The notes beneath the pieces were generated by a model. That model was not told the origin of the DNA, did not search any database, and was given only the letters and a program-made list of their open reading frames with translations. Shown here one piece after another: positions 20,778 to 32,104 of a stretch of DNA of 64,000 nt (position 1 is its first letter; the number at the start of each line of letters is the position of its first letter). Origin of the DNA: Cystobasidiopsis lactophilus (Eukaryota > Basidiomycota > Agaricostilbomycetes > Agaricostilbales > Chionosphaeraceae); NCBI GenBank assembly GCA_001599975.1, contig BCIO01000006.1, positions 205,156 to 269,155 on the forward strand. The letters are read 5' to 3'. Both the position numbers and the translations under genes were made by a program.

Positions 20778-23066
20778 ATGTCGATTCTTCGTTTGAAAGT
20801 GTCCAGATTATCAGCGGTTGCTCTCTTGTGTCTATGTTGGGCTGTTGTTGCCCAAGCCAAGCAGCGGCCGCAGTCCCTCTCCTCGTAAAAGGCTCTCTCA
20901 CTGCTCGCGCTTGAGATCTAGCATTGACTTTCCTCCTCGACTCGGTCTTTTTCTCATTTAGGTCTCTTGACTATGTTTTCCTCAAAAGACACGACGGAGA
21001 CGACCACGAACCGCCAGATCCAAGTGTGCCAATAGATTCGCTGCTGTGCGCCTTATTTGGACGCCTTTCGCGGTCACAGCTGCATACTGATTCCAAATCC
21101 ACAGGTACACACATATAATCCTTCAGATGCTGACCTGGGGCATGATGTTCCCGGCTGGGATGGTGTTGGGCTTGACGAGAGTAAGTGGGCCCGCCCTTTT
21201 TGATCACGTAGGGTCTAGTCTGAGCTGTCTGCAGTCGAAATGGCACGTTCCATGGCAGACACTAACGACACTCTTGACATTTGCTGGGTTTCAATTGGGT
21301 GTAGGCTCCTCGGCTCAACCTCCGAGGAACAACGCTTTACAAAGACCGTCGGGCTCAGCACTCCCATGGGGGCCGGCGCTTCTATCATACGGCGCACGGA
21401 ACTTTTGCGACGTTCTGCTTTTGGTACATGCTGCTCCAAGTAGCGGCCGGCGTCTTTTGCAAGATGCACATCATGGAAGCGACCGTTCGACCTTACGTGG
21501 CTCGAGCTCACAGCATTCTGGGCAAACTGTTCCCTATCATCTCCTGGACTCAAATCGTATTTGGATTCATTACGGCGGCCGGGTACTGCTTCGATGTCCC
21601 AGGCGATCAGTGAGTTCATTTGCTGGCAAGCTTCCGTGCCCACCAGACCTCATCGTCTCGCCTTCAACAGTTTGGGACAATGTCTTGCTCAGTGAGAACC
21701 ATTTTGGTCGCATGCCTACCAGTAAACTTACTTTAAGCCGGCTTGCCAGTTTCATCATGGGGAGCGCTTTCCAACTTTACGGCATAACGCTGCTCTTGAT
21801 GTTGCGCTACGGAGCTAGCTGGTTGAGAAGACACAATTTCAGCCAAGAGTATCTGGATTCTTGGATGGTCAGTCGAGGTTGCCTCTTCCCTGGAGTTGCC
21901 GATTAATCGACTTCACAGATTGGCACATGGGGCGTCATCAATACGTTCAGTAAGTGCCTCTTTTAGCCGAGACCAAAACTTTTATGACACTACTACACAG
22001 CCGAGCACGACTTTCTGCATCAGAGAGGGGTTTGGAGCATGAAAGACATGTAAGAACTGGGTCTTCGAATTCTTGCCTGCTCAGCTGAGAGCTGTTACAG
22101 GCAACACACATCTGTAGGTGGTAAGATATCTCTAATAAGCGCAACTGAACTTATACGCAGCTCGGCGTCATCTGGTGGGCTGGGGGCGCCCTCGGGATAT
22201 GGATGGGTCGAAACCGCCGTAGGACGGTCATGCCTTCCCTCATCTTGGCCATCACCGGCGTCGCCAGTGAGTCTCGACCACTATTCTGGAGCTATGCCCA
22301 GCGTTTGACCGGTCGACGGTCCCAGTGGGAGCCCACGGCCAGGCCAACATGGTGGCGACAATGATTCACCAAGTCTTTGGCATGCAAGTAAAACTCCAAC
22401 GCTTAGTTACCGTGCTTCGGTCTCACGAATAGTAAACAGGGCATTGGTTTTGGCTGGTGTCGTGCACATTGTTGACATCGGCTTTCTCTCGCCCTCAAAG
22501 GACGACGACGATTCGGACGACCCTAGGCCGGTCACGCCTTTTCAGCATCTTCAGCCGCTGTTCATCATGATAGCTGGGTAAGACTCGTTCGCCCTTTACC
22601 ATAGTGAAGCTTGACAATTGAGCGCGTAACGCCAGGCTGACTTTCCAGAGTAAGCTGCCTGATTACTCTGAATCGCGCATTCACTTATATTGGCTCTTAA
22701 GGCGCCACGGAAGAACAGCTGGCCTGGGTCATGTCTATCAACATGGACGCGGTCACATATGCGCTCCTCATCTTCAGCGGGACCTTCACCTTTTACCTGT
22801 TCGTCAACTTGCTTATGTCCCTGTACGACAACTCTGGGCGGAATGCACCGCCGTCTCGGAGCGACCCCGACCTGCCGCTCTTCTCATGGAAGCGCGTCAA
22901 AGGTCTGCAGTCAAACAGCAAGCCGGACGACGCTGGCTATCTTCAAGTGGGCCCGGATGGGCAAATCGTTTCCCCCACCAACGACAGCTCTGAAAGAGAG
23001 GATTTCGAGCTGACTGACGCGTACTGGTCTCAAGAGGACGATCAGCGGCGGCAGCGGCAGGGTTAG
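20778..23066 (+). CDS. Ytp1-like multi-pass membrane protein, tandem copy A
   Basis: Member of the DUF2427/Ytp1 fungal membrane family (function unknown; yeast Ytp1). ATG 20778 gives MSILRLKVSRLSAVALLCLC then WAVVAQAKQ, a signal peptide. After two introns: VPIDSLLYTHIILQMLTWG, MFPAGMVLGLTRSKWHVPWQ, HSHGGRRFYHTAHGTFATFC, MEATVRPYVARAHSILGKLF, PIISWTQIVFGFITAAGYCF, FIMGSAFQLYGITLLLMLRY, then a His-containing stretch ending MQHTSVGVIWWAGGALGIWM, the GMALVLAGVVHIVDIGFL helix and a final FSGTFTFYLFVNLLMSLYDN. About ten helices and conserved His residues fit the family. The tail is acidic (FELTDAYWSQEDDQ). At least nine short introns. The next gene, only 183 bases downstream, is a paralogue. Confidence 0.85.
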
Positions 23067-23249
23067 CTTCGGGGTCCACTCGGGTTCGGCTGTACAGTAC
23101 ATGGCTGGTTATGCATTCCTACGGCGCTTAATGGTAGTTTATGCTCTCAAGCATCAATGTCCCACTGTCTGCCAACGACGGTCGCGGATTCCGAGCGCTT
23201 CCTGCGCGCCGCATTATTGTATCTTTCTTCGCACCCGCCACTTAAGCTG

Positions 23250-25478
23250 ATGGCTCGCTTGAAGCTTCTGCGCGTCTCCTTGCCCCTTCTTTTGATACTT
23301 TCTTGCGTTCTAGGAGTAGAGTCCCACACTTCGGGCTTCTCGTTCGTGTTTGCTCTCGATTCATGAGCGCCTACCCGGTCGACATTCAAAACCTGATTGC
23401 CTTCTCGTATTGCGTTTTCAGGTTCTCAAAGCGACATGAGCATGGCGACGAGAACGTCGACCTTACTGTCCCTATTGATGCCCTCTTGTGAGAACGAACA
23501 GACACCATCTGCGATTTCGGTCGACTTCTTAGGGCGCGCAGATATCTCCATATTACCGTTCAACTACTCACTTGGGGCGTTCTGTATCCAACCGGAATGG
23601 TGCTCGGCCTGACTAGGGTTCGGACGCGTTCCATCAATCACGGGCTCGAGCTGATGTGGTTCACCCCCAGTCGAAGTGGCATGTGCCGTGGCAAGGCTTC
23701 ACAACGCTCTTAACTTTCGTTGGATTTCAGCTTGGTGTGCGTTTCTTCAGAGGTGTCCGCAGTAGCTGCCGCTATTGAGCTCCGCGCAGCATTCGCATGG
23801 TAGGCTCGGTTTTGTGACATTCGCCCTGTCTGAAAGTGCACGCAGGCGGCCGACGCTTCTATCACACTGCCCACGCATCCTTTGCGACCTTCTGTTTCTG
23901 GTACATGCTCTCTCAAGTCGCTCTCGGCATCTTTTGTAAACTTCACATCTACGAAACAACGATCCGCCCGCCAGTGGCTCGAGTCCATAGCATTCTTGGC
24001 AGGCTGTTTCCAATAGTTTCATGGACTCAGATTGTTTTTGGGTTCGTTACATCGGCGGGCTTCTGTTTCAATAACCCAGGCGACCAGTGAGTGGCATCGG
24101 TTGAATCTGCTCACTTGACTAGCTGACACAACGCACCCTAGTCTGGGACAATGTCTGGCACAGTAAGCTCTTATGGCTGCTGCTCTTCCAGCGCTTGAGG
24201 TCTCATTAGTGCCCAGCCATATCATGGACTCGGCCTTCCAGGGTTATGCTATTCTGTTGCTTGCGATGGCCCGCTTTGGTTCGGAATGGCTTCAGAATCA
24301 CAGCTTCAGTCAAGAATATCTTGACTCTTGGATGGTGCGTTACGTTTTTGAGAGCCTGTGGATGTCACCCACCAACCGCCACCATAGATCATGCTGTTCG
24401 GCATTATCAACTCTTTCGGTGTGCTTGCGCGTCTCTCACCTTCTCCCACAATCTCATACGTTTTGATAGCTGAACATGACTTTACCCGCGGTGGTCCTTG
24501 GAGCGTGAAAGATATGTGAGCTCCAGTTGCCACCATTTCTAGTGAGAATCACCAAGCGTTCAATCAAGGCAACATACTGCAGTACGCGAAGATTCCCACT
24601 TTAAAGCTGTTGCTAAGTTTTCTTGCTAGGTCGGAGTGATTTGGTGGGCCGGAGGTGCTCTCGGCATCTGGCTCGGTCGACAAGGCCAGCGAACAGTCTT
24701 GCCTTCCCTTGTCCTCGTTGCGACGGGCTTCGCCAGTCCGTATCCACATTTCTTTCACTGACGCTCTCTCAGAGGACGACCAGTGGGCTCCCACGAGCAA
24801 AGCTTGATGCTCTCCACTCTGGTTCATCGATTCTTTGGATTGTGGGTCTCTCGAGCCCGTCTCACTTTCTAGGCTTAAGAAGACGCTTTAGGACACTGGC
24901 ATCGGCTGGGATCGTGCACATCCTCGAGATCGCCTTCCTGCCCGCCACCAATAAAACAGGCATCATAACCCCAATCCAACACTTACAGCCTCTACTGCTG
25001 ATGATAGCTGGGTGCGCTCTTTGCTTCTGATTCGCTCCCACAGTCTAACGCATCAATGCAGAATGACACTGCAAAGCGAGACTCATCTGTTTCCCACCCC
25101 TGAACTCGCACCAACGCTGACTGGGCGGTAGCAGGTGCCACGGAAGAGCAGCTGGCTTGGATTGCATCGCTCGGCATGGGCCACGTCGTCTACCTTCTCC
25201 TAGTGATGAGCGGCAGCTTCTCGTTTTACCTGTTCGCCTGCCTCTTGCTCTCCTTATACGCCAATTCCGGGCGCAACGCCCTTGATCCAGCGTCTTCCTT
25301 TGAAAGCCTCTTCTCATGGTTCCGGATTGCCTCTTCCAAGCCTGCCAGTGCTGAACAAGGCTACCTGCCCGTCGCCCGTGCTCCCGCCAGTGTTCCTGCT
25401 TCTTCTCCCCTTCCTACGAACGACGACTGCGAACTGGAACTGACGGACGCTTATTGGGCACCAGAAAGTGGCAACTAG
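23250..25478 (+). CDS. Ytp1-like multi-pass membrane protein, tandem copy B
   Basis: Paralogue of copy A with the same exon layout. ATG 23250 gives MARLKLLRVSLPLLLILSCV followed by LGVESHTS, a signal peptide. Then RHEHGDENVDLTVPIDALL, HITVQLLTWGVLYPTGMVLG, WHVPWQGFTTLLTFVGFQLG, GRRFYHTAHASFATFCFWYM, YETTIRPPVARVHSILGRLF, PIVSWTQIVFGFVTSAGFCF, MDSAFQGYAILLLAMARFGS, FSQEYLDSWM, VGVIWWAGGALGIWLGRQGQ, ATEEQLAWIASLGMGHVVYL and YLFACLLLSLYANSGRNA. The C-terminus ends ELTDAYWAPESGN, matching ELTDAYWSQED of copy A, so the tail motif ELTDAYW is conserved. The N-terminal acidic/His linker differs between the copies. Function unknown. Confidence 0.85.
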
Positions 25479-25710
25479 GTAGCAACAGTTGCATCCAAAA
25501 AGAAAGGGCGGGAAAGGAGGAAATTGTACAAGTCGGGCGTCGGCCCTTTTGTTGTCCGTTTTTTGGTGGCGAAAGTTTTTGGAATTTGTACAAAGGCCGT
25601 TTGGAAGCCAATTAGAGGACGTTGCAAGTTGGTCGCCACTACACGATCTGTGAATTCGGCCGCGCTGCAGCTTAGAGACAAGGCTATGGTGTGGGCCAAG
25701 AGAAACGCAC

Positions 25711-26969
25711 CTAGTTGTACATCTTCCAAAGGCCGAAAGTCTTGGGTGTCGTTTGCCATAGCCGTCTGTGCGCAATTGGTCACCACTGAGCTCCCAGATG
25801 GAGCAAAAAAGGACTGAACGCACATGGTGCCGTCCTCGGAGCCAGAGGCGTACAGCTCGCCGTCTGGGCTGAACGAGATGCAGTGGACCGGGCCATGGTG
25901 GCCTTTGTTGACCTCCATCTCCTGGCCTTTGTCAGTGGTCGAGTGGACGTACACCCAACCCTCGGCCGTTGAGCCGGTGACGAAGCGGGACTTGTCCGGG
26001 TGGAGCGAGGCCGACGAAGGGGCGTAGTTCAACTTGAAGTCCAAGACCGATTTCCGGCTGTGAGAATCACAACCGAGGCCCATAAAACATCAGCTTCTGC
26101 ATAGAGAGAATGATAGAAGAGCGCCAAGTCTCACGTTTCGGGGTCGAGGAAAGCGACCTGCTTGCCAAAAGTGACGGACAGCACCGACCCGTTGTGGGAC
26201 CGGTTCAAGGAGGTGATGGTTTCCGAGTAATCGTCCGTCTGAACGAGGCCATTAGGAGAGCGCAGGTCCCACCATCTGTTCACCGCGATCACTGGACATC
26301 TCAAAGTGAGAAGAAGGGGCATGAGCGAACCTGATGCACTTGTCGTCGGCGCTGATGACCTGCTGGTGCTTCTGGTCCAAGACGACGCTCTTGATGTTGG
26401 TAGGGTGAACGACGTTGGAGTCCGAGTCCGGCAGCTTGAAGAGCACCGAGGGCCCGGAATCCGGTTGGCCCAAGTCCCACACCCGGACCTTCTTCTCGAA
26501 GCCGCCGGTGACGAGGTGGGAGCCCGAGGCGGTGAGGTCGACCGACTTGACGATGTGGTCGTGGGCCAGGTTGAGCACGCACTCGCCCACGTCGTTCCAC
26601 ACCCGGGCCGTGAAGTCCGCCGAGCCCGTCGCTGCCAGGTCTCTGTGCGAGCGCCGACAACGTAAAAGAGAGACTCTTTGGATGCAGGCAAAGCACAAAC
26701 GCACCCTGCAGCGGACAGCTTTGCGTCCCAAACCGCGCCTTTGTGGCCTTCAAACGTCCCAATCCAATCGCCGCTCACGCCGTCCCTGAGCATCGCCTTG
26801 CCCTGTGCCATTACGCTCCACTCCATCAGAACGAGGAGCTGATGGAGGTAGGGCGGCAACGCACATCTTTGCAGGAGGAGATGAGGAAGTAGTTGCCTTC
26901 TGCTGTCAAGTCGCTGAAGTTCAACGTCGGCACCGGGCGAGTGTGGCCAGAGCAGACCAGCCTGTTCAT
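25711..26969 (-). CDS. STRAP-type WD40 repeat protein
   Basis: WD40 scaffold of the STRAP/UNRIP family (in animals a partner of the SMN complex and of TGF-beta receptor signalling). The start was chosen at ATG 26969: [20 protein letters not shown] leads straight into YFLISSCKD and, after an intron, [20 protein letters not shown], the exact family start. Repeats follow: [99 protein letters not shown] and [21 protein letters not shown] final intron (donor GTGCGTTCAG near 25825, acceptor GCGCACAG) restores [18 protein letters not shown], matching the canonical RLWQ...YGLW end; stop 25711. Reading through that intron gives a spurious longer C-terminus. A larger frame beginning at 26976 is out of phase with the real start. 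Confidence 0.88.
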
Positions 26970-27328
26970 ACGCCATTAAAAATCAGCTACATTCGCAGCA
27001 ATGCAAGGGAGAAGGCAACGAACGGAGTGGACTGCATTGACAGGTCTCGAGATCAGCGTCCTGCCTGTCAAGCTGTCATGCAAGCCTGCCTCACCTTGAT
27101 GGCCATGTCCTCAGTGGCAAGGGGAGAAGAGGGTATTGGTTCGTCTTGCCAGAAGACTGCAACGCCGCCGCCCCGCGTCGAAATCAACCCCAAAAGCCCT
27201 TCGAAAGTCGTCAATGCAGGCTGAGCTCAAGCGCCGTCTGCTCGCGTTTGCCCTTCGCCGGCGCGCACAGTGACTGCTGGGTTTGTGTGTGTATCTAGAG
27301 TTCCCCATTGATGCAAAGATGTCAGTCT
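26970..27328. promoter_or_regulatory. intergenic, 359 bases
   Basis: Upstream of the STRAP-type gene and downstream of glycyl-tRNA synthetase, both minus strand. Contains the STRAP promoter; nothing else recognised. Confidence 0.4.
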
Positions 27329-29854
27329 CTACTCGTCTTGCTTGCCCGAATAAGCGGGCAGACGCTGGGTCGCCGCTTCCCAATCGATGTTGCCGGCCAC
27401 CAGCTCTTGAATGACGGCGATGACCTCGTCGATGGAGCCGATGCGCTGGGTGGTCGTGTCCCTCTCTCTGCAAACAGTTCAAGGGCACAATTCAGTGACA
27501 GTCCGATGAATTAGGAGAGGAAGGCCAAGCTTGCCTCAGAGTGATAGTGCCATTCTTGACGGCTGCGAGAGAGAACCAGCAACATCAGAGAGGATCTGAA
27601 AAGGAGAGAGGCTCCAACACTCACAGGCAAAGTCGACGGTGATGCCGAAAGGCGTGCCCAGCTCGTCGTTGCGCGAGTAGCGCTTGCCAATGGTGGCGTT
27701 CGAGTCGTCCACCCGCGAGGCGATGCCCAGTTTCCTCAGCTTGGATGCTGTGCATGAGAGGTCCGATGGATCAGACTAGGAAGGTCTGAAGGAAAGGGGA
27801 GGCAGCGTTAACGCACAGACTTCGCGAACGATGGGCCGGAGCTTTTCGGTCGCGCTGAGCGGCACAACCAGCACCTTGGTCGGCGCAATGAGGGGAGGTA
27901 GAGAAAGGACCTGTGCGATTCGACGATCTGATCATCTTCATGAGAACTGGAAGGGAGCAAGAAACGCACGCCGCGGTCAACGTCCTCCGCCCGGGCCCAG
28001 TAGGCGTGCTCGAGAAGCGAGTAGAGGATGCGGCCAATGCCGAACGACGGCTCGATCACGTTGGGCGTGTACTCGCGCACGGTCGACTTGAACGTCTTGC
28101 GGCTGACGGTGGCGAACTCGGGGGTGATGTCGAAGTTCTTGCCATCGGGGCCTCGGACGTTTGATGTGCTGAGACCAAGCGCACCAGATGATTCAAAAAG
28201 ATTCGAATCGGACGGGAAGCGATGTTGCTCACCCCTTTTGCTCGAGCTCGGTGGCCAAGCACTGCAGTCGCTCTTGGTCCAAGGCCTCGAGCGTGGCGGT
28301 GATCACTTTGGCGTCAGCGCCAAACGTCGGGCCGAGCTTCTTCTTGTTGATCTCGACGACCAGCTTCTCCTCGATGAGCGGCTCGGTGAGTTGCTCCTTG
28401 ACGGTGAGCTTGGCGCCCGTCCGGACCGAATGGACTGTCAGGTCGTACGCCGACCGGTCCGCGCAGCCGTTGCACTCGATCCAGCCGTACGAGCTCAGGA
28501 TCTCGCCGTCCCAGCAGTCCGCCGCGTAGTGCGCCATCTCGTTCGCCATGTGCTGCCGGAAGCGCAGTCGGGCGGGGTCGATGCCAATTTTGATGTAGAA
28601 GAGGTAGATCCGGACCAAGAAGTAGCCCAGCGTCTCGTTATCCACGATGCCCTGTGCAATGACCAACGCACGATGAATGCCGCAGACATGGAGCAAGCAG
28701 GCCAGCCCACCTGAGCGACTGCCTCGCCAATGGTGATTTCCAGCAGGTCAGTCTTGCCAGCAGACTGTACATCTTTCGGAAGCAGGCGAAGCTTGACGTC
28801 CTTGACCTCGTCGAAGCGCGCGTGCTTCTTCTTCAGCGGGTCGACATAGTGCTCAATCTCGGCCATCATGAACTCTCTGTGTGCACAAAACCACTCTGCA
28901 GTCAGTTTCATCCAATGACTACGGTATACCGAGAAGACACACCTGACTCGCAGCAAGCCCTGCCGCGGCGAGATCTCATTTCGAAAGGATTTGCCAATCT
29001 GCGCCGACGCAAAGGGCACGCGACCATTGTTGAAGTCGAGGAGGCGGCCAAAGTTGGTGAAGTGGCCCTGCGCAGTTTCTGGTCGGAGGTAGCCCTTGAG
29101 GTGGCCAGTGGGGCCGATTTGAGCTTCAAACATGAGATTGAACTCCACCGGCTCGCCCAAGTCGTTGCCGGTCTCAGGCGACTTGATGTTGTGCTTCTTG
29201 ATCAGCTCGCCCAGGTCGGCACCGGTGTAGTTGTCGATTTGAGCCAAGATGAACTCGTACTCGGCCTTGACGTCTGGCTCGATGGAGACGGCGGTCGACT
29301 TGACCTTCTTCTTTTTCTTCTTGGCGTCCTTCGCCGTCTCCTCTGGCGCCACCTCCTCGCTTGTAGTGCCACGAGCCGCCCTGTCGCCCTCCAAGCGAGC
29401 CTCCAGCACGGCCTCGACCAGGTGGTCCGCCCGAAAGATTTCGTTCGTCTTCAAATCCTTGGTCATCCAGTCTGTGAACTTGTCCACGTGGCCCGAGGTC
29501 TTGAGCACGTCCGCGAGCGTAATGTTGGTGGTGTCAATCTCGAGCATCTCCTCCTCGATAATAAAGTGCTTGCGCCAGGCATCGATGATGTTGGTTTGCA
29601 GCGCTGAGCCGGGCGGGCCATAGTCGTAGAAGCCAGCGACACCTGATGACACAAATTGAGCCTGTGGCTCTGTTGCTGCCAAATGAGGAGCGCAACGCAC
29701 CGCCGTAGAGCTCAAACGCCGGCGTGTAAAAGAAGCGATTCGTCAAAATGTTCTCAATCCGAGCCCGTTCGAATGGGTGGGTGTCTTTTTTGACGGTCGA
29801 CATGGCTCTTGAAGTGCTGAACTGCTTGATCAAATGGGCCAAGCGACTTCGCAT
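27329..29854 (-). CDS. GRS1: glycyl-tRNA synthetase, likely dual cytosolic/mitochondrial
   Basis: Class II synthetase charging tRNA-Gly. Two in-frame ATGs open the gene. The outer one (29854) gives MRSRLAHLIKQFSTSRAM, a basic amphipathic mitochondrial presequence; the inner one (29803) gives MSTVKKDTHPFERARIEN, the cytosolic form. Then FYTPAFELYGGVAGFYDYGP (motif 1 region), LKTSGHVDKFTDWMTKDLKT, a lysine-rich insert (KKKKKKVKS), YLRPETAQGHFTNFGRLLDF, FASAQIGKSFRNEISPRQGL (motif 2, arginine), MAHYAADCWDGEILSSYGWI with ECNGCADRSAYDL, EPSFGIGRILYSLLEHAYWA (motif 3), and an anticodon-binding domain VVPLSATEKLRPIVREVSS, TPFGITVDFATV ending at LPAYSGKQDE. About nine introns, many with GTGCGT donors. 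The length (about 660 residues) is normal. Confidence 0.95.
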
Positions 29855-30131
29855 GCACCAGCGGCTCGAGAATGTGGCCGTCTGCTCCCTGACTCCAAAT
29901 CTCGCTCTTTGTCCCAACGCAGCCGCCTGCCCTTGACTTTTGGGTTCGCTTCTGCTCCTATACTGCTGCTCTAAAGGTGTGTACCATGGTCTGTACACCC
30001 CTGCTGATCCCCATTTATCGACTGCATTTGTTGCCAGGCGTCGCTTTCTCTGCTGTCCAAGTTGGTGCGATCCTCGGCTTTGCTCGAGTCCCGGGCTTCT
30101 CAGCTCATTGCACACCCTCGAAGAACGCATA
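29855..30131. promoter_or_regulatory. divergent promoter region, 277 bases
   Basis: Sits between the outer start codon of glycyl-tRNA synthetase (minus) and the first F-box gene (plus). The F-box-proximal part resembles the region just before the second F-box start (both end in CGAAGA..GC..AATGCCTCC), which shows that upstream DNA was duplicated with the gene. Confidence 0.5.
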
Positions 30132-31442
30132 ATGCCTCCTGCAAGCTCGACGACGAGACGAGAGCAGACCCAACCCGACCGTCTTTCCAGCTTGCCGCCC
30201 GAAATTCTGCAGGCCATTTTCGTCGCCGTGTTCAGTAGCTACCGGTATCAACAGGGCGTGGACATCTTGACAAGCCGAAGCTTTCGGAAGACGCCTCGCC
30301 TCGCCCTGTTGTCTAAAGCATTGTTGGAGCCAGTCACTTCCGCCTTCTACGAATTGGCAACCCTGGATTGGGAAACCAATCGCAAGGCAGCTGACTTCTT
30401 TCACCCCGACTTCGGCTTCGAATTGGGCCCTTCCAAACAAAGAGTCCGCCGCCTCCTGATATCGTTCGATTGCAACGTGGCGGTGGAAGATGGCAGCGCG
30501 TTGGAAGCTCTTTCCGTTATCAACAGTCTCCTCGTGCAACTCCCTCGCACCATATTCTACGTCGAAGCGCCTTTCCACGATGTACCAACGAAACTGCTTG
30601 TTTCCACCTTCCAAACTGCAGCTTTGAGGAGCCTCTTACTCAACTTTGGGCAATTCGACCCTTTTTCCGTTATGGCGCGTGTTCCAGCTCTCAAGCGTTT
30701 GGACTTGCGCAAGGGCCACCTAACCGAAGATATCCTTACACAAACGTTTGGAGGCCTGCCGATACAATACCTCAACCTAGTGCGGCTGTGTCGGAGAAAG
30801 GATGGGCAAGTCGAAGTGCGTCATTATAACTTGGAAGTCGAAGGAATGTTTGGATGGCCAACACCAGGTCAACTGGCTGCATTCCTGCAAAAGACAGCCA
30901 GCCAATCTTCAGCCCCCACGCTGCACCACTTCGCGTTGGACGTTAAGGGCATCCCCACCGAGGCGCTCGAAGACCTTCTTCCCTTGGTGCCCTCCATGGC
31001 GAGATTCACAATTGACGGGAATCGGTGGTTTGAATATGCCGCTGTGCGCGACTTAATGATCGGCACCTCGCCCACTCTGGCTTCCCTCACCATGACCTTG
31101 CCCCGCCGGAGTCCATCTTCAACCGTTATTGCCTTCGAGAACTTTATGCGAGCGGTGCTACCAACTTTCTCGCGCTTGTCGGCATTCGTCCTCTACGTCG
31201 GTCGAGAACCTACGGCGCCCACATCGCAGAATGTCGCCTTCGTATCTCTGCCGTGTATCGTCTTGATGGCACTATACGAAGTCCTCCGAACATCCTCGCA
31301 TCTGAAGAGCATCCAGTCCGTCTTCGTGGGAGACTATGGGGCTGCTGACGAATTCGGCCCGCCACTGGGGGATGTAAAGAGCATCATTCAGCTTCTCAGG
31401 GTGCAAGGGAAGGTGCCGGTCAGTACGCGTCCTCTGCTCTAA
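30132..31442 (+). CDS. F-box protein, tandem copy 1
   Basis: Intronless reading frame with an N-terminal F-box-like motif DRLSSLPPEILQAIFVAVF (residues about 17-35), which would bind Skp1 in an SCF ubiquitin ligase. The rest is a divergent leucine-rich-type domain without clear LRR consensus: LLISFDCNVAVEDGS, VPALKRLDLRKGHLTEDIL, YLNLVRLCRRKDGQVEVRHY and a conserved C-terminal block LGDVKSIIQLLRVQGKVPV. Two more copies lie downstream (32105 and 33963), sharing F-box, FHPDFGFELG-type and DVKSIIQLL blocks. An unusual feature against the neighbours is the lack of introns. An upstream in-frame extension exists, but ATG 30132 matches the start of copy 2. Confidence 0.8.
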   Translation: MPPASSTTRREQTQPDRLSSLPPEILQAIFVAVFSSYRYQQGVDILTSRSFRKTPRLALLSKALLEPVTSAFYELATLDWETNRKAADFFHPDFGFELGPSKQRVRRLLISFDCNVAVEDGSALEALSVINSLLVQLPRTIFYVEAPFHDVPTKLLVSTFQTAALRSLLLNFGQFDPFSVMARVPALKRLDLRKGHLTEDILTQTFGGLPIQYLNLVRLCRRKDGQVEVRHYNLEVEGMFGWPTPGQLAAFLQKTASQSSAPTLHHFALDVKGIPTEALEDLLPLVPSMARFTIDGNRWFEYAAVRDLMIGTSPTLASLTMTLPRRSPSSTVIAFENFMRAVLPTFSRLSAFVLYVGREPTAPTSQNVAFVSLPCIVLMALYEVLRTSSHLKSIQSVFVGDYGAADEFGPPLGDVKSIIQLLRVQGKVPVSTRPLL

Positions 31443-32104
31443 GTGAAAGGTGCGCCCTCTCTTTGCTATCGATGGAGCTTTGCTTAATTGCTGCGAAGGC
31501 TCCTTCAAATGCAGGGATCACTGTTCGCCCCCGAATTCTTTTCTCAATCTCCCCGATCTACGCGCGATTGCCTCTAACTCTTGGTCTTCATCTAAGACCT
31601 TCATCTCAAGTGCCGGGGTCGTTGCCGGGGTTCAGCGTTGTACAGGAGCGGACGAGGAGGGCAGGGAGGGCCAAATCTGTCGGCGTGCTAATCGACATGC
31701 GGCACTGTCCTACATAATCTCAAATCATGCAACGAACTTGCAGCGTTCCCTCTTCAGTCCGTCGAGGAACCAGTGGCTGGACAAACCCGCCGCCTTGAAG
31801 CTCGCCTCGATTTCGGACCTTGTGCCACCTCCTGAATTTTCACATCACATCACATCACCTCAGCCGCCTGTTCTTTTGGGTTTCCCTTCTGCTCCGCCAT
31901 GCGAGTCTGAGGGTGTGTGATTGGCTGTGTAATCCGGTTGATGTCCGACTTTGACAGTGCAGCTGTGGCCATTTCAGGCGTTAATTCTGCAAATTCTGGC
32001 AGCTAGCTCTTCAATTGCCACCAGCTCCTGTTCTTGGTGCGATCTCCCCCACTGCACTACGTTTTCACGTCCCTGAATCCATCGCACGCCTCGAAGATTG
32101 CCCA
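31443..32104. repeat. intergenic between F-box copies, part of duplicated unit
   Basis: 662 bases. A stretch at about 31745-31800 (TTCAGTCCGTCGAGGAACCA..) has a diverged match before copy 3 at about 33673-33728 (TTCAATCCATCAAGGTACCA..). The sequence just before the copy 2 ATG resembles that before copy 1. So the repeat unit includes promoter DNA. A small pentanucleotide tract (TCACA)x4 lies near 31840-31859. No separate gene was recognised. Confidence 0.5.

Noticed and set aside
26970-26976. ATG at 26976 as start of the WD40 protein
   Set aside because: Its frame is out of phase with the conserved [11 protein letters not shown] block; ATG 26969 is in phase.
28028-28714. 228-codon plus-strand open frame
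   Set aside because: Exact antisense of glycyl-tRNA synthetase exons.
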